A stretch of 64,000 nucleotides of DNA. It comes from Streptomyces showdoensis. GTDB lineage: Bacteria; Actinomycetota; Actinomycetes; Streptomycetales; Streptomycetaceae. Made by a program: the position numbers and the translations under genes. The notes beneath the pieces are model-generated. The model was not told where the DNA came from, did no database searches, and was given only the letters and a program-made list of their open reading frames with translations. This document shows, piece after piece, positions 50,668 to 61,079 of the stretch. Positions within the stretch are counted from its first letter, which is position 1. Every line of letters begins with the position of its first letter. The stretch lies in NCBI RefSeq assembly GCF_039535475.1, contig NZ_BAAAXG010000026.1, positions 806,001-870,000 of the forward strand, given 5' to 3'.

Positions 50668-51132
50668 TCAGGCGTCCTGCTCGTCCTTGGTCTCGACCGC
50701 GGCGGCCTCGTCGGCCTCCTTGACGGCGCGCACGGTGGCGGCCTCGGCCTCGGCGACGGTCGCCTTCTTGGCGATCTCGCCCTCGACCAGCTCGATCACG
50801 GCCATCGGCGCGTTGTCACCACGGCGGTTGCCGATCTTGGTGATACGGGTGTAACCACCCGGACGCTCCGAGTAGCGCGGCGCGATCTCGGTGAAGAGGG
50901 TGTGGACGATCCCCTTGTCGGTGATCGACTGCAGCACCAGGCGACGGTTGTGGATGTCGCCCTTCTTCGCCTTGGTGATGAGGCGCTCGGCGACGGGACG
51001 CAGACGACGGGCCTTGGCCTCGGTCGTCGTGATGCGGCCGTGCTCGAACAGCGACTTCGCCAGGTTGGCGAGGAGCAGCTTCTCGTGAGCGGCGGAACCG
51101 CCGAGGCGGGCACCCTTCGCGGGACGCGGCAT
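50668..51132 (-). CDS. rplQ: 50S ribosomal protein L17
   Basis: 154 residues. [28 protein letters not shown] (N-terminal family segment, residues 1-~28) and [23 protein letters not shown] Glu/Ala-rich C-terminal tail of ~40 residues ([20 protein letters not shown]) is typical of actinobacteria. Follows rpoA after 142 nt. Confidence 0.98.
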   Translation of the reverse strand: MPRPAKGARLGGSAAHEKLLLANLAKSLFEHGRITTTEAKARRLRPVAERLITKAKKGDIHNRRLVLQSITDKGIVHTLFTEIAPRYSERPGGYTRITKIGNRRGDNAPMAVIELVEGEIAKKATVAEAEAATVRAVKEADEAAAVETKDEQDA

Positions 51133-51210
51133 GGTGTTTCTCCTTGGTGTCTGCCCCGGCCGTATGAGGTACCGGGGTCAGTATCCGAGCAGGCGGTCGC
51201 CTGTCGGAGA

Positions 51211-51235
51211 CCCCGCGCCCCTGAGGGGCGCGGGG
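51211..51235. repeat. Streptomyces-type dispersed palindrome in the rpoA-rplQ gap
   Basis: CCCCGCGCCCC-TGA-GGGGCGCGGGG followed by AACTGCGGG. An 11-bp perfect stem with a 3-nt loop. This palindrome plus AACTGCG is a very common intergenic repeat in streptomycetes. A second GGGGCCGG/CCGGCCC structure follows (51241-51265). Confidence 0.7.
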
Positions 51236-51274
51236 AACTGCGGGGCCGGCCGGGACCGGCCCGCAGACGAGCTC

Positions 51275-52297
51275 TTAGTACTGCTCGGTCTCGACGAAGC
51301 CCGCGTCCGCGTCGTCGTCGGCGCCGAAGGCGTCGGCGGCGGCGGTCGGGTCGAATCCGGGCGGGCTGTCCTTGAGGGCCAGGCCCATGCCGGCCAGCTT
51401 CGCCTTGACCTCGTCGATCGACTTCGCACCGAAGTTGCGGATGTCGAGCAGGTCGGCCTCGGAACGCGCCACGAGCTCACCCACGGAGTGGATGCCCTCG
51501 CGCTTGAGGCAGTTGTAGGAGCGGACCGTGAGCTCCAGCTCCTCGATCGGCAGCGCCAGGTCGGCGGCCAGGGCGGCGTCCGTGGGGGACGGGCCCATGT
51601 CGATGCCCTCGGCGTCGATGTTGAGCTCGCGCGCCAGACCGAACAGCTCGACCAGGGTCTTGCCGGCGGACGCCATGGCGTCGCGCGGGCGCATGGCCTG
51701 CTTGGTCTCGACGTCGACGATCAGCTTGTCGAAGTCGGTGCGCTGCTCGACTCGGGTCGCCTCGACCTTGTAGGTGACCTTCAGCACGGGGCTGTAGATG
51801 GAGTCGACCGGGATACGGCCGATCTCCTGGCCCACCTGCTTGTTCTGCACGGCGGAGACGTAGCCGCGACCGCGCTCGACGGTCAGCTCCATCTCCAGCT
51901 TGCCCTTGCCGTTGAGCGTGGCGAGGACGAGGTCGGGGTTGTGCACCTCGACACCGGCCGGGGGCGCGATGTCGGCGGCGGTGACCAGACCCGGACCCTG
52001 CTTGCGCAGGTACATCACGACCGGCTCGTCGTGCTCCGAGGAGACGACCAGCTGCTTGATGTTCAGGATGAGGTCGGTGACGTCCTCCTTGACGCCCGGC
52101 ACGGTGGTGAACTCGTGCAGGACACCGTCGATGCGGATGCTGGTGACAGCAGCGCCGGGGATCGACGAGAGGAGGGTGCGGCGGAGGGAGTTGCCGAGGG
52201 TGTAGCCGAAGCCCGGCTCCAGCGGCTCGATGACGAACCGGGAGCGGAACTCGTCGACGACCTCTTCGGTCAGCGAAGGACGCTGAGCGATAAGCAT
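51275..52297 (-). CDS. rpoA: DNA-directed RNA polymerase alpha subunit
   Basis: 340 residues. N-terminal domain for assembly ([31 protein letters not shown], segment at ~19-49), C-terminal domain with two helix-hairpin-helix motifs ([41 protein letters not shown]). Tail ends in an acidic [15 protein letters not shown]. In the usual alpha operon position, but with rpsK directly upstream and no rpsD. Confidence 0.98.
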   Translation of the reverse strand: MLIAQRPSLTEEVVDEFRSRFVIEPLEPGFGYTLGNSLRRTLLSSIPGAAVTSIRIDGVLHEFTTVPGVKEDVTDLILNIKQLVVSSEHDEPVVMYLRKQGPGLVTAADIAPPAGVEVHNPDLVLATLNGKGKLEMELTVERGRGYVSAVQNKQVGQEIGRIPVDSIYSPVLKVTYKVEATRVEQRTDFDKLIVDVETKQAMRPRDAMASAGKTLVELFGLARELNIDAEGIDMGPSPTDAALAADLALPIEELELTVRSYNCLKREGIHSVGELVARSEADLLDIRNFGAKSIDEVKAKLAGMGLALKDSPPGFDPTAAADAFGADDDADAGFVETEQY

Positions 52298-52436
52298 GTC
52301 TTCGTTTCCTTCAGTCGTGGACGCCCACTATTTGACGCCCGACAGGTACTGCGGAGTACTGCCAAGGGTACGGGCGGCACGTCCCCTCACGGGGTCGTAC
52401 CGCCCGGACACTCAAAGACGCACAGGCGTCGCTGCG

Positions 52437-52841
52437 TCAGACGCGGCGGCGCTTCGGCGGACGGCAGCCGTTGTGCGGGGTGGGGGTGACGTCCTGGATC
52501 GAGCCGACCTCGAGGCCGGTGGCCTGGAGGGAGCGGATCGCGGTCTCACGGCCGGAGCCGGGACCCTTGACGAAGACGTCGACCTTGCGCATGCCGTGCT
52601 CCTGCGCGCGGCGGGCGGCCGACTCGGCGGCCATCTGCGCGGCGAAGGGGGTGGACTTGCGCGAGCCCTTGAAGCCGACGTGGCCGGCGGAGGCCCAGGA
52701 GATCACGTTGCCCGAGGGGTCCGTGATCGAGACGATCGTGTTGTTGAACGTGCTCTTGATGTGCGCGTGGCCGTGAGCGACGTTCTTCTTTTCCTTGCGG
52801 CGCACCTTCTTGGCAGCGCCCTGACGACCCTTGGGGGGCAT
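52437..52841 (-). CDS. rpsK: 30S ribosomal protein S11
   Basis: 134 residues. Basic N terminus ([16 protein letters not shown]), [35 protein letters not shown] core and [15 protein letters not shown] at the end. Binds the platform next to S18 and h24/h45. 66 nt after rpsM. Confidence 0.98.
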   Translation of the reverse strand: MPPKGRQGAAKKVRRKEKKNVAHGHAHIKSTFNNTIVSITDPSGNVISWASAGHVGFKGSRKSTPFAAQMAAESAARRAQEHGMRKVDVFVKGPGSGRETAIRSLQATGLEVGSIQDVTPTPHNGCRPPKRRRV

Positions 52842-52907
52842 CTCTTACTCCTACGGGAGGTGGTCGGTCCTACAGCGAAGACCGCTTGGTCAAGCGTCCG
52901 CTGAGGA

Positions 52908-53288
52908 CTACTTCTTGCCCGGCTTCTTCTTACCGGCGATGGCGCGACGCGGGCCCTTGCGGGTACGAGCGTTCGTGCTGGTGCGCTGGCCGCGGACGGG
53001 CAGGCCACGACGGTGGCGGAGGCCCTGGTAGCAGCCGATCTCGACCTTGCGGCGGATGTCGGCGGCGATCTCGCGACGGAGGTCACCCTCGGTCTGGAGG
53101 TTGGCGTCCACGTACTCGCGGATCTTGACGAGGTCTTCCTCGGCAAGGTCGCGGACACGGGTGGACGGGTTCACGCCGGTCGCGGCGAGAATCTCCTCGG
53201 ACCGGGTACGCCCGATGCCGAAGACGTAGGTGAGTGCGACCACCACACGCTTTTCGCGCGGGATGTCAACACCGGAAACGCGTGCCAT
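52908..53288 (-). CDS. rpsM: 30S ribosomal protein S13
   Basis: 126 residues. [25 protein letters not shown], helix-hairpin-helix, [15 protein letters not shown] and a Lys-rich tail that reaches the P-site tRNA. 197 nt separates it from rpmJ upstream; no gene is seen in that gap. Confidence 0.98.
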   Translation of the reverse strand: MARVSGVDIPREKRVVVALTYVFGIGRTRSEEILAATGVNPSTRVRDLAEEDLVKIREYVDANLQTEGDLRREIAADIRRKVEIGCYQGLRHRRGLPVRGQRTSTNARTRKGPRRAIAGKKKPGKK

Positions 53289-53485
53289 TCAATGGCTCCT
53301 GTGTTCTCGGGGGTCTGCTGCAGAACCGCTCCCGACCGCCGTACGAGGTACGAATCGAGTCCCCGGCCCCCGCCGGAGGTGTCGTCAGCCGCGGATCTCA
53401 GGGATCACGGCCCGACGGGCTCTGCTTATGTACGTGTTGCTATGCGTCGCGCGAAGACTGCGAGATGCAGGTCGGTCGGCGTGCG

Positions 53486-53599
53486 TCAGCCCTGGCGCTG
53501 CTTGTGGCGCAGGTTGTCGCAGATGACCATGACCCGGCCGTGGCGGCGGATCACCTTGCACTTGTCGCAGATCTTCTTGACGCTCGGCTTGACCTTCAT
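53486..53599 (-). CDS. rpmJ: 50S ribosomal protein L36 (zinc-binding)
   Basis: 37 residues, [19 protein letters not shown] then [18 protein letters not shown]. Zinc ligands Cys11, Cys14, Cys27 and His32 are all present, so this is the zinc-containing form. Confidence 0.97.
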   Translation of the reverse strand: MKVKPSVKKICDKCKVIRRHGRVMVICDNLRHKQRQG

Positions 53600-53661
53600 G
53601 GGATGTGAGGTTCTCCGGGTCAGTGCCACCACCCGCGCGGAATGCGGGGTGCGGGCAAGAT

Positions 53662-53883
53662 CTACTTGTACCGGTAGACGATCCGGCCACGCGTCAGGTC
53701 GTACGGAGACAGCTCCACGACGACCCGGTCGTCCGGGAGGATTCGGATGTAGTGCATCCGCATCTTGCCGGAGATGTGCGCGAGGACCTTGTGACCGTTC
53801 TGGAGCTCCACCTTGAACATGGCGTTCGGCAGGGACTCGATCACGGTGCCCTCGATTTCGATGGCACCTTGCTTCTTGGCCAC
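53662..53883 (-). CDS. infA: Translation initiation factor IF-1
   Basis: 73 residues of S1/OB fold: [38 protein letters not shown] loop (here [21 protein letters not shown]). GTG start. Blocks the A site during initiation. Upstream of rpmJ, downstream of map. Confidence 0.98.
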   Translation of the reverse strand: MAKKQGAIEIEGTVIESLPNAMFKVELQNGHKVLAHISGKMRMHYIRILPDDRVVVELSPYDLTRGRIVYRYK

Positions 53884-54023
53884 GCTTCGCCCTTCGAATC
53901 GGCTACCTTGATCGACTCTCGCCTCCGAGTGCGGACACACGGGTACACGAGAGCCGACGCATCAGTCTACGTCAGGGCCTTCCAAAAGACGAATCCGGGA
54001 AGTCTGCCCCACGCGGAAGATCG

Positions 54024-54875
54024 TTACGCCAGCGGATCCGGCGCCGCCACGACGCCCAGCTCCGCCAGCTTCGCCTTGCCGCCGTCGACCGCCGTCAGGA
54101 CCAGCGGGCCCTGCTCGGTGAGGGCGACCGAGTGCTCCCAGTGGGAGGACCAGGTGCCGTCGGTCGTGATGACCGTCCAGTCGTCGGCGAGGACCTCGGT
54201 CTGCGGGGTGCCCAGCGAGACCATCGGCTCGATGGCGAGGCAGAGGCCGGGGACCAGCTTCGGGCCCTTGCCGCGCTTGCGGGAGACGTAGTTCAGCAGG
54301 TGCGGGTCCATGTGCATCTCGGTGCCGATGCCGTGGCCGCCGTAGTCCTCGATGATCCCGTAGCGGCCGAGGCTGTGGTCGCCGACGCCCGGACGCGGCT
54401 GACGCTTGATGTAGGTCTCGATCGCCTTCGAGATGTCGACCAGGCGGTTGCCCTGCTTCATCGCGGCGATGCCGGCCCACATGGACTCCTCGGTCACCCG
54501 GGAGAGCTCCACCAGCTCGGGCGCGTGCCCGGTGCCCACGAAGGCCGTGTACGCGGCGTCGCCGTGCCAGCCGTCGACGATCGCGCCGGCGTCGATCGAG
54601 ATGATGTCGCCGTCCTTCAGGACGGTCTTCTCGTCCGGGATGCCGTGGACGACGACCTCGTTCACCGAGGTGCAGATCGTCGCGGGGAAGCCCCCGTACC
54701 CCAGGAAGTTCGACTTGGCGCCGTGGTCGGCGATCACCTTGCGGGCGACCTCGTCCAGGTCGCGCGTGGTCGCGCCGGGCACCGCCGCCTCGCGGGTGGC
54801 CGCGTGGATGGCCGCGACGACCAGCCCCGCCTCGCGCATCTTCGCGATCTGCTCGGGGGTCTTGATCTGCACCAT
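54024..54875 (-). CDS. map: Type I methionine aminopeptidase
   Basis: 283 residues. Removes initiator Met. Metal-site residues visible: the two Asp in SIDAGAIVDGWHGDAA, His in GHGIGTEMH, Glu in CLAIEPMV and Glu in HSVALTEQG. No N-terminal SH3-like extension. A strong hairpin lies between adk and this gene, so it probably has its own promoter. Confidence 0.97.
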   Translation of the reverse strand: MVQIKTPEQIAKMREAGLVVAAIHAATREAAVPGATTRDLDEVARKVIADHGAKSNFLGYGGFPATICTSVNEVVVHGIPDEKTVLKDGDIISIDAGAIVDGWHGDAAYTAFVGTGHAPELVELSRVTEESMWAGIAAMKQGNRLVDISKAIETYIKRQPRPGVGDHSLGRYGIIEDYGGHGIGTEMHMDPHLLNYVSRKRGKGPKLVPGLCLAIEPMVSLGTPQTEVLADDWTVITTDGTWSSHWEHSVALTEQGPLVLTAVDGGKAKLAELGVVAAPDPLA

Positions 54876-54927
54876 CGTGACGGGGGCCTTCCTTGCGAGT
54901 ACTGCGCGTGTACGGGGGACAGAACAA

Positions 54928-54970
54928 CGATACGGCCGCGGCGCCCCTCGCGGGCACCGCGGCCGTATCG
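54928..54970 (-). terminator. Terminator after adk
   Basis: 14-bp perfect stem (CGATACGGCCGCGG, 54928-54941, with 54957-54970) and a 15-nt loop, followed on the minus strand by TTGTTCTGT. Separates secY-adk from map-infA. Confidence 0.82.
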
Positions 54971-54983
54971 GACGAACCGTGGG

Positions 54984-55631
54984 TTACTTCTTCAGCGCGT
55001 CCATCGCCCGCGCCGTGACCTCGTCCACCTTGCCGAGGGCCGAGATCGTGACGACCAGGTTCTGCGCCCGGTAGTAGTCGATGATCGGCTCGGTCTGCGT
55101 GTGGTAGACCTCCAGGCGCCGGCGGACGGTCTCCTCGGAGTCGTCGTCGCGCTGGTACAGCTCGCCGCCGCAGACGTCGCAGACGCCCTCGGACTTCGGA
55201 GCGTTGTACGACACGTGGAACACGTGCGAGGAGTCGTTGCGGCAGATGCGGCGACCCGCGATCCGCTTCACGACCTCGTCCTCGGGGACCTCCAGGTCCA
55301 GGACCGCGTCCAGCTGCATGTCCTCGGCCTTGAGGACCACATCCAGAGCCTCGGCCTGGGCCACGTTGCGCGGGAACCCGTCGAGCAGGAAGCCGTTGAC
55401 GGCGTCGTCCTGCTCCATGCGGTCCTTGGCCATCCCGATGGTCACCTCGTCCGGGACGAGGTCGCCGGCGTCCATGAACGCCTTCGCCTTCAGGCCCAGC
55501 TCGGTGCCCTGCGAGATGTTGGCACGGAACAGGTCACCCGTGGAGATGTGCGGGATGTCCAGGTTCTTGGCAAGGAACGCGGCCTGCGTTCCCTTGCCGG
55601 CCCCGGGCGGTCCGACGAGGACGATTCGCAT
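54984..55631 (-). CDS. adk: Adenylate kinase
   Basis: 215 residues. P-loop GPPGAGKGTQ (~7-16); LLDGFPRNVAQAEAL; LID domain with Cys at CRNDSSH and CDVCGG, the zinc-type long form. ATG overlaps the secY stop by one base (TGATG). Interconverts ATP, ADP and AMP. Confidence 0.98.
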   Translation of the reverse strand: MRIVLVGPPGAGKGTQAAFLAKNLDIPHISTGDLFRANISQGTELGLKAKAFMDAGDLVPDEVTIGMAKDRMEQDDAVNGFLLDGFPRNVAQAEALDVVLKAEDMQLDAVLDLEVPEDEVVKRIAGRRICRNDSSHVFHVSYNAPKSEGVCDVCGGELYQRDDDSEETVRRRLEVYHTQTEPIIDYYRAQNLVVTISALGKVDEVTARAMDALKK

Positions 55632-56950
55632 CAGCGGAGGAACCCTTCGTAATTGCGCTGCTGGAGCTGGCTCTCGATCTGCTTCACGGTCTCAAGACCC
55701 ACACCCACGATGATGAGGATGCTCGTCCCGCCGAACGGGAAGTTGGCATTGGCGCCACCGAAGCCTGCCAACGCCATCGTCGGCACAAGAGCGATCAGAC
55801 CCAGGTACAGCGAGCCCGGCCAAGTGATCCTGTTGAGCACGTAGCTCAGGTACTCGGCAGTAGGACGACCAGCCCGGATACCCGGGATGAAGCCACCATA
55901 CTTCTTCATGTTGTCGGCGACTTCCTCGGGGTTGAACGAGATCGCCACGTAGAAGAAGGCGAAGAACACGATCAGGAGGAAGTACGCGGCGATGTAGTAG
56001 GGGTGGTCACCCTTGACGAAGTGGGCTTCGATCCAGGTCTTCCACCCGGCGGTCGAGTTCGAGAACTGCGCGACCAGGGCCGGGATGTAGAGCAGCGACG
56101 ACGCGAAGATGACAGGAATCACACCTGCCTGGTTCACCTTCAGCGGGATGTACGTGGACGTACCGCCGTACGACCTGCGGCCGATCATGCGCTTCGCGTA
56201 CTGCACCGGGATGCGGCGCTGGGCCTGCTCGACGAAGACGACGAGGGCCACCATCACGAAGCCGATGAGGATGACGGTGCCGAACTCGATCCAGCCCCCG
56301 GCCAGGTTGCCGCTCTTCTTGATGGCCCAGAGGGCGCCGGGGAAACCGGCGGCGATCGAGATGAACATCAGGATGGACATGCCGTTGCCGATGCCGCGGT
56401 CGGTGATGAGCTCACCGAGCCACATGACCACGCCGGTGCCGGCGGTCATCGTGATGACCATGGTGGCGGTGGTGAAGATCGACTGGTCCGGGACGACCTG
56501 GTTCGCGACGGTGCAGCCGCTGAAGAGCGCACCGGTACGGGCGGTCGCGACGAGACCGGTGCCCTGGAGGATGGCCAGGGCGACCGTCAGATAACGCGTG
56601 TACTGCGTGATCTTGGCGGTACCGGACTGGCCCTCCTTCTTGAGGGCTTCCAGACGCGGGATGACGACGGTCAGCAGCTGCAGGATGATGCTCGCCGTGA
56701 TGTACGGCATGATGCCGAGCGCGAAGATGGTGATCTGCAGCAGCGCCCCGCCACTGAACATGTTGACCAGACCGAACAGGCTGTTGTTGCCCTGGCTGGC
56801 CTGGTCCACGCACTGCTGCACGGCCTCGTAGCTGACACCCGGCACGGGGATGTGCGCCCCGAGGCGGTACAGCACGATGATGCCCAGCGTGAAGAGCAGC
56901 TTCTTGCGCAGGTCGGGCGTCTTGAACGCCCGGGCGAACGCGGTGAGCAC
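55631..56950 (-). CDS. secY: Protein translocase subunit SecY
   Basis: 439 residues with ten membrane helices. Opening LTAFARAFKTPDLRKKLLFTLGI, plug/TM2 GLVNMFSGGALLQITIFALGIMPYI, PGIRAGRPTAEYL on the cytosolic side. Central channel of Sec export. Preceded by 213 nt with a terminator, so secY-adk seems a separate unit from the spc genes. GTG start, GGAGG 7 nt upstream. Confidence 0.98.
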   Translation of the reverse strand: MLTAFARAFKTPDLRKKLLFTLGIIVLYRLGAHIPVPGVSYEAVQQCVDQASQGNNSLFGLVNMFSGGALLQITIFALGIMPYITASIILQLLTVVIPRLEALKKEGQSGTAKITQYTRYLTVALAILQGTGLVATARTGALFSGCTVANQVVPDQSIFTTATMVITMTAGTGVVMWLGELITDRGIGNGMSILMFISIAAGFPGALWAIKKSGNLAGGWIEFGTVILIGFVMVALVVFVEQAQRRIPVQYAKRMIGRRSYGGTSTYIPLKVNQAGVIPVIFASSLLYIPALVAQFSNSTAGWKTWIEAHFVKGDHPYYIAAYFLLIVFFAFFYVAISFNPEEVADNMKKYGGFIPGIRAGRPTAEYLSYVLNRITWPGSLYLGLIALVPTMALAGFGGANANFPFGGTSILIIVGVGLETVKQIESQLQQRNYEGFLR

Positions 56951-57104
56951 GGTGCCTCCTGCGACCCCCGCGCACGTGCGTCAGAGGTGACGGTCTTGAG
57001 GTTCGACGAATATGAATCCGTCCGGAGAACCTGCGGACACACCGCACGCACTCTAGACAGTGGACGCCACCTTACCGGCGACTATGGCCCCCTAGGAACG
57101 ACCA

Positions 57105-57138
57105 ACCGGGGATGCCCCTTTTGAGAGGCATCCCCGGT
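57105..57138 (-). terminator. Terminator between rplO and secY
   Basis: 12-bp perfect stem (ACCGGGGATGCC, 57105-57116, with 57127-57138), 10-nt loop, then TTGGTCGTTCC on the minus strand. Confidence 0.75.
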
Positions 57139-57163
57139 CGGATGTTCAGGCCATCGAGTCGTC

Positions 57164-57619
57164 TCAGACGAGCTCGGTGACGGTGCCGCCGGCGGCGGCG
57201 ATCTTCTCCTTGGCGGAGCCGGAGACGGCGTCGACCGTCACCTGCAGCGCCACGGAGACCTCGCCGGTGCCGAGCACCTTGACGAGCTGGTTCTTACGAA
57301 CCGCACCCTTGGCGACCAGATCGGCCACCGTGACCTCGCCACCCTGCGGGTAGAGCGCGGCCAGCTTGTCCAGGTTCACGACCTGGTACTCGGTGCGGAA
57401 CGGGTTCTTGAAGCCCTTGAGCTTCGGGAGACGCATGTGGAGGGGCATCTGCCCACCCTCGAAGCGCTCCGGAACCTGGTAACGGGCCTTGGTGCCCTTG
57501 GTACCACGACCGGCCGTCTTACCCTTCGACGCCTCACCACGACCCACACGGGTCTTGGCGGTCTTGGCGCCCGGGGCGGGACGGAGGTTGTGGATCTTGA
57601 GCGGGTTGTTCTCCGCCAT
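57164..57619 (-). CDS. rplO: 50S ribosomal protein L15
   Basis: 151 residues. [31 protein letters not shown] family N terminus (residues ~9-40), [16 protein letters not shown]-terminal AGGTVTELV. Last ribosomal gene of the spc block before the terminator. 2 nt from rpmD. Confidence 0.98.
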   Translation of the reverse strand: MAENNPLKIHNLRPAPGAKTAKTRVGRGEASKGKTAGRGTKGTKARYQVPERFEGGQMPLHMRLPKLKGFKNPFRTEYQVVNLDKLAALYPQGGEVTVADLVAKGAVRKNQLVKVLGTGEVSVALQVTVDAVSGSAKEKIAAAGGTVTELV

Positions 57620-57621
57620 GA

Positions 57622-57804
57622 TCAGTCGACCTCCTCAACCGTCACGAGGTGGCGGACGGTGTGCACCATGCCGCGGAACTCGGGGCGGTCCTCCTTGACG
57701 ACCACGTCGTTCAGGCGCTTGAGCCCGAGCGAACGAAGGGTGTCGCGGTGGTTCTGCTTGCTGCCGATGTACGACTTCGTCTGCGTGATCTTGAGGCGAG
57801 CCAT
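57622..57804 (-). CDS. rpmD: 50S ribosomal protein L30
   Basis: 60 residues: [47 protein letters not shown] overlaps the rpsE stop by one base. Confidence 0.98.
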   Translation of the reverse strand: MARLKITQTKSYIGSKQNHRDTLRSLGLKRLNDVVVKEDRPEFRGMVHTVRHLVTVEEVD

Positions 57805-58406
57805 TACGCACCCGCTCCCGCACGCGCACGAAGCAGAGCCGCGGGGGCGACGTCCTCGAGGGGCAGACCACGGCGAGCCGCGATCTCCTCGGGACGCTGC
57901 AGGCCCTTCAGGGCCTCCACGGTCGCGTGCACGATGTTGATCGCGTTGTCGGAGCCGAGCGACTTCGACAGGATGTCGTGAACGCCGGCGCACTCGAGCA
58001 CGGCACGCACCGGGCCACCGGCGATAACACCGGTACCGGGGGAAGCCGGCTTGAGCAGGACGACGCCCGCGGCCTTCTCGCCCTGGATCGGGTGAGGGAT
58101 GGTGCCCTGGATGCGCGGAACCTTGAAGAAGTTCTTCTTGGCTTCCTCGACACCCTTGGCGATGGCCGCGGGAACTTCCTTGGCCTTGCCGTAACCGACA
58201 CCTACCGTGCCGTCACCGTCGCCCACCACGACCAGCGCGGTGAAGCTGAAGCGGCGACCACCCTTGACAACCTTGGCGACGCGGTTGATCGCGACAACGC
58301 GCTCAACGTACGCGGTCTTCTCGGCGGCAGCGCCACCGTCGCGGCCCTTCCGGTCCCGCCGCTCGCCGCCACCGGCACCGCTTCCGCGGCGCTGGGGTCC
58401 AGCCAT
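57804..58406 (-). CDS. rpsE: 30S ribosomal protein S5
   Basis: 200 residues. A Gly/Arg-rich N-terminal extension ([21 protein letters not shown]) precedes the double-stranded-RNA-binding fold: [37 protein letters not shown]. Involved in decoding accuracy. Confidence 0.98.
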   Translation of the reverse strand: MAGPQRRGSGAGGGERRDRKGRDGGAAAEKTAYVERVVAINRVAKVVKGGRRFSFTALVVVGDGDGTVGVGYGKAKEVPAAIAKGVEEAKKNFFKVPRIQGTIPHPIQGEKAAGVVLLKPASPGTGVIAGGPVRAVLECAGVHDILSKSLGSDNAINIVHATVEALKGLQRPEEIAARRGLPLEDVAPAALLRARAGAGA

Positions 58407-58451
58407 TGGATTACCTCTCTCTGTTACGTCCGTTAGTCCCGGAACCGGGGC

Positions 58452-58835
58452 TTAGAACTTCAGCCCGGCTTCGCGGGCGGCGTCAGCCAGAGCGGCAATG
58501 CGCCCGGCGTACCTGTTGCCACCACGGTCGAACACGACGGCCTCGACACCGGCGGCCTTGGCGCGCTCAGCGACCAGGGCACCGACCTGCTTGGCCTGCG
58601 CGGACTTGTCACCCTCGCCACCGCGGATCGACGCGTCCAGGTTCGACGCAGACGCAAGGGTGTGACCCTTGAGGTCGTCGATGACCTGGGCGGTGATGCC
58701 GCGGTTCGAACGCGTCACGACGAGGCGCGGACGCTCCGCCGTACCCGACACGTGCTTGCGGATGCGCAGGTGACGGCGCGCCTTGGCAGCGCGCTTGTAA
58801 GCGTCGCCCTTGGCGATCTTGACACCGTATGCCAT
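58452..58835 (-). CDS. rplR: 50S ribosomal protein L18
   Basis: 127 residues. [45 protein letters not shown]. Binds 5S rRNA with L5. 3 nt after rplF. Confidence 0.98.
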   Translation of the reverse strand: MAYGVKIAKGDAYKRAAKARRHLRIRKHVSGTAERPRLVVTRSNRGITAQVIDDLKGHTLASASNLDASIRGGEGDKSAQAKQVGALVAERAKAAGVEAVVFDRGGNRYAGRIAALADAAREAGLKF

Positions 58836-58838
58836 GGC

Positions 58839-59378
58839 TTACTTACCAGCCTTTCCGACCTTGCGGCGGATGACCTCGCCCGCGTACTTGACGCCCTTGG
58901 CCTTGTACGGGTCGGGCTTACGCAGCTTGCGGATGTTGGCGGCGACCTCGCCGACCTTCTGCTTGTCGATGCCCTCGACAGCGAACTTGGTCGGGGACTC
59001 GACCTTGAACGAGATGCCCTCGGGCGCCTCGACCACGATCGGGTGGCTGTAGCCGAGCTGGAACTCCAGACCGGAGCCCTTCGCGGCCACGCGGTAACCG
59101 ACACCGCTGATCTCGAGCGCCTTGACGTATCCCTGGGTCACACCGGTGATCATGTTGGCCACCAGCGTGCGGGACAGGCCGTGGAGGGCCTTGTTCTGAC
59201 GCTCGTCGTTCGGACGGGTGACGTTGAGAACGCCGTCCTCGCCCTTAACGATCTCGATCGGGGCGGCAACGGTGTGGGTGAGGGTGCCCTTGGAACCCTT
59301 CACCGTGACCGTGCGGCCATCGATGGTGACGTCCACGCCGGCGGGAACCGGGATGGGGAGCTTGCCGATACGAGACAT
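58839..59378 (-). CDS. rplF: 50S ribosomal protein L6
   Basis: 179 residues. [20 protein letters not shown] start, [12 protein letters not shown], and the C-terminal [26 protein letters not shown] motif at ~155-176. Near the sarcin-ricin loop. Confidence 0.98.
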   Translation of the reverse strand: MSRIGKLPIPVPAGVDVTIDGRTVTVKGSKGTLTHTVAAPIEIVKGEDGVLNVTRPNDERQNKALHGLSRTLVANMITGVTQGYVKALEISGVGYRVAAKGSGLEFQLGYSHPIVVEAPEGISFKVESPTKFAVEGIDKQKVGEVAANIRKLRKPDPYKAKGVKYAGEVIRRKVGKAGK

Positions 59379-59398
59379 AGCTTTTCCTCCGTTCCCGA

Positions 59399-59797
59399 CT
59401 ACCAGACGTAGGCGAGGACTTCCCCACCTACGCCCTTCTTGCCTGCCTGCTGGCCGGTCAGGAGACCGTGGGACGTGGAGATGATCGCCACGCCCAGGCC
59501 GCCGAGGACCTTCGGCAGGTTGGTGGACTTCGCGTAAACCCGGAGGCCGGGCTTCGAGATCCGCTTGATGCCCGCGATGGAGCGCTCACGGTTCGGACCG
59601 AACTTGAGCTCGAGGACGAGGTTCTTGCCGACCTCGGCGTCCTCGACCTTCCAGCCCGTGATGAAGCCCTCCTGCTGGAGGATTTCCGCGATGTGAGACT
59701 TGATCTTGCTGTGCGGCATCGTCACGGAGTCGTGGTATGCCGAGTTCGCGTTACGCAGACGCGTGAGCATGTCTGCGATCGGATCAGTCATGGTCAT
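59399..59797 (-). CDS. rpsH: 30S ribosomal protein S8
   Basis: 132 residues. [50 protein letters not shown]. In E. coli S8 represses the spc operon. 223 nt separate it from rpsN upstream, an unusually long gap for this operon; no gene is seen in it. Confidence 0.98.
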   Translation of the reverse strand: MTMTDPIADMLTRLRNANSAYHDSVTMPHSKIKSHIAEILQQEGFITGWKVEDAEVGKNLVLELKFGPNRERSIAGIKRISKPGLRVYAKSTNLPKVLGGLGVAIISTSHGLLTGQQAGKKGVGGEVLAYVW

Positions 59798-60020
59798 GAA
59801 TTGGCCTTCGGCCTCTCTCGCCGGGGTTTCCTGGTGCACCATCCCTCTCCCCGATCCGAGACGGGGCGGGTGCGGTGCGGTGGACCTACGGCGTAGTAAG
59901 TCGTACGGGCGGCGGACGCCCAACCCCACAAGCCTAAGCCATGCGGGGGTGGGCCTCCGCCAACCCAATGCTTACCGAGAGACTCCGGTCATTCCTCAAC
60001 GCCCAAAGGGCGAGGGGGAA

Positions 60021-60206
60021 TTACCAGGAGCTCTTGGTCACGCCCGGCAGCTCGCCACGGTGAGCCATCTCACGAAGGCACACGCGGCACAGGCCGAACT
60101 TGCGGTACACGGAGTGAGGACGACCGCAGCGCTGGCAGCGGGTGTACGCACGCACACCGAACTTGGGCTTGCGGGCAGCCTTCGCGATGAGAGCCTTCTT
60201 CGCCAT
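60021..60206 (-). CDS. rpsN: 30S ribosomal protein S14 type Z
   Basis: 61 residues, the short zinc form with Cys24, Cys27, Cys40 and Cys43 ([16 protein letters not shown]). Streptomycetes usually carry a zinc-free S14 elsewhere under Zur control. 5 nt after rplE. Confidence 0.98.
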   Translation of the reverse strand: MAKKALIAKAARKPKFGVRAYTRCQRCGRPHSVYRKFGLCRVCLREMAHRGELPGVTKSSW

Positions 60207-60211
60207 CTCGC

Positions 60212-60766
60212 TTACGCCTCCTTGAACGGGAAGCCGAGGTGACGGAGAAGCGCGCGGCCCTCGTCGTCGTTGGTCGCCGTGGTGACCACGGTGATGTCCA
60301 TACCCCGGGTACGGTCGATCTTGTCCTGGTCGATCTCGTGGAACATGACCTGCTCCGTGAGACCGAAGGTGTAGTTGCCACGGCCGTCGAACTGCTTCGG
60401 GGACAGGCCGCGGAAGTCGCGGATGCGCGGGAGCGCGAGCGACAGGGTGCGGTCCAGGAACTCCCACATGCGGTCGCCACGGAGCGTGACGTGGGCACCG
60501 ATCGGCTGACCCTCGCGCAGCTTGAACTGCGCGATGGACTTGCGGGCCTTGGTGACGGCCGGCTTCTGACCGGTGATCGTGGTGAGATCGCGGATGGCAC
60601 CGTCGATCAGCTTCGAGTCACGGGCGGCGTCGCCGACACCCATGTTGACCACGATCTTCACGAGGCCGGGGATCTGCATGACGTTCTCGTACTTGAACTC
60701 GTCACGCAGCTTGCCCGCGATCTCCTCGCGGTACTTCGTCTTGAGACGCGGAGTGGTGGTAGCCAT
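60212..60766 (-). CDS. rplE: 50S ribosomal protein L5
   Basis: 184 residues. [61 protein letters not shown]. Binds 5S rRNA and contacts P-site tRNA. Confidence 0.98.
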   Translation of the reverse strand: MATTTPRLKTKYREEIAGKLRDEFKYENVMQIPGLVKIVVNMGVGDAARDSKLIDGAIRDLTTITGQKPAVTKARKSIAQFKLREGQPIGAHVTLRGDRMWEFLDRTLSLALPRIRDFRGLSPKQFDGRGNYTFGLTEQVMFHEIDQDKIDRTRGMDITVVTTATNDDEGRALLRHLGFPFKEA

Positions 60767-61077
60767 CAGATGTCCTCACCCGTCCGCTTGGCAACGCGGA
60801 TCTTGTTGCCCTCGTCGTCGAAGCGGTAACCGACACGCGTGACGACCTTCTTGCCGTCCTTCTCCACGACCAGCTGGACGTTGGAGACGTGGACCGGAGC
60901 CTCGGTCGTCACGATGCCGCCGGCCTGCGACGGGCCGGCCTTGGTGTGCTTCTTGACCCGGTTGACACCCTCGACCAGGACGCGGTTCTCAGCGGGGAAG
61001 GCCGTGATGACCTTGCCCTGCTTGCCCTTGTCCTTACCGGTGATGACCTGGACCAGGTCGCCCTTCTTGATCTTCAT
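60766..61077 (-). CDS. rplX: 50S ribosomal protein L24
   Basis: 103 residues. KOW motif [23 protein letters not shown] (~1-22), [10 protein letters not shown]. Assembly initiator. Stop overlaps the rplE start. Confidence 0.98.
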   Translation of the reverse strand: MKIKKGDLVQVITGKDKGKQGKVITAFPAENRVLVEGVNRVKKHTKAGPSQAGGIVTTEAPVHVSNVQLVVEKDGKKVVTRVGYRFDDEGNKIRVAKRTGEDI

Positions 61078-61079
61078 GC

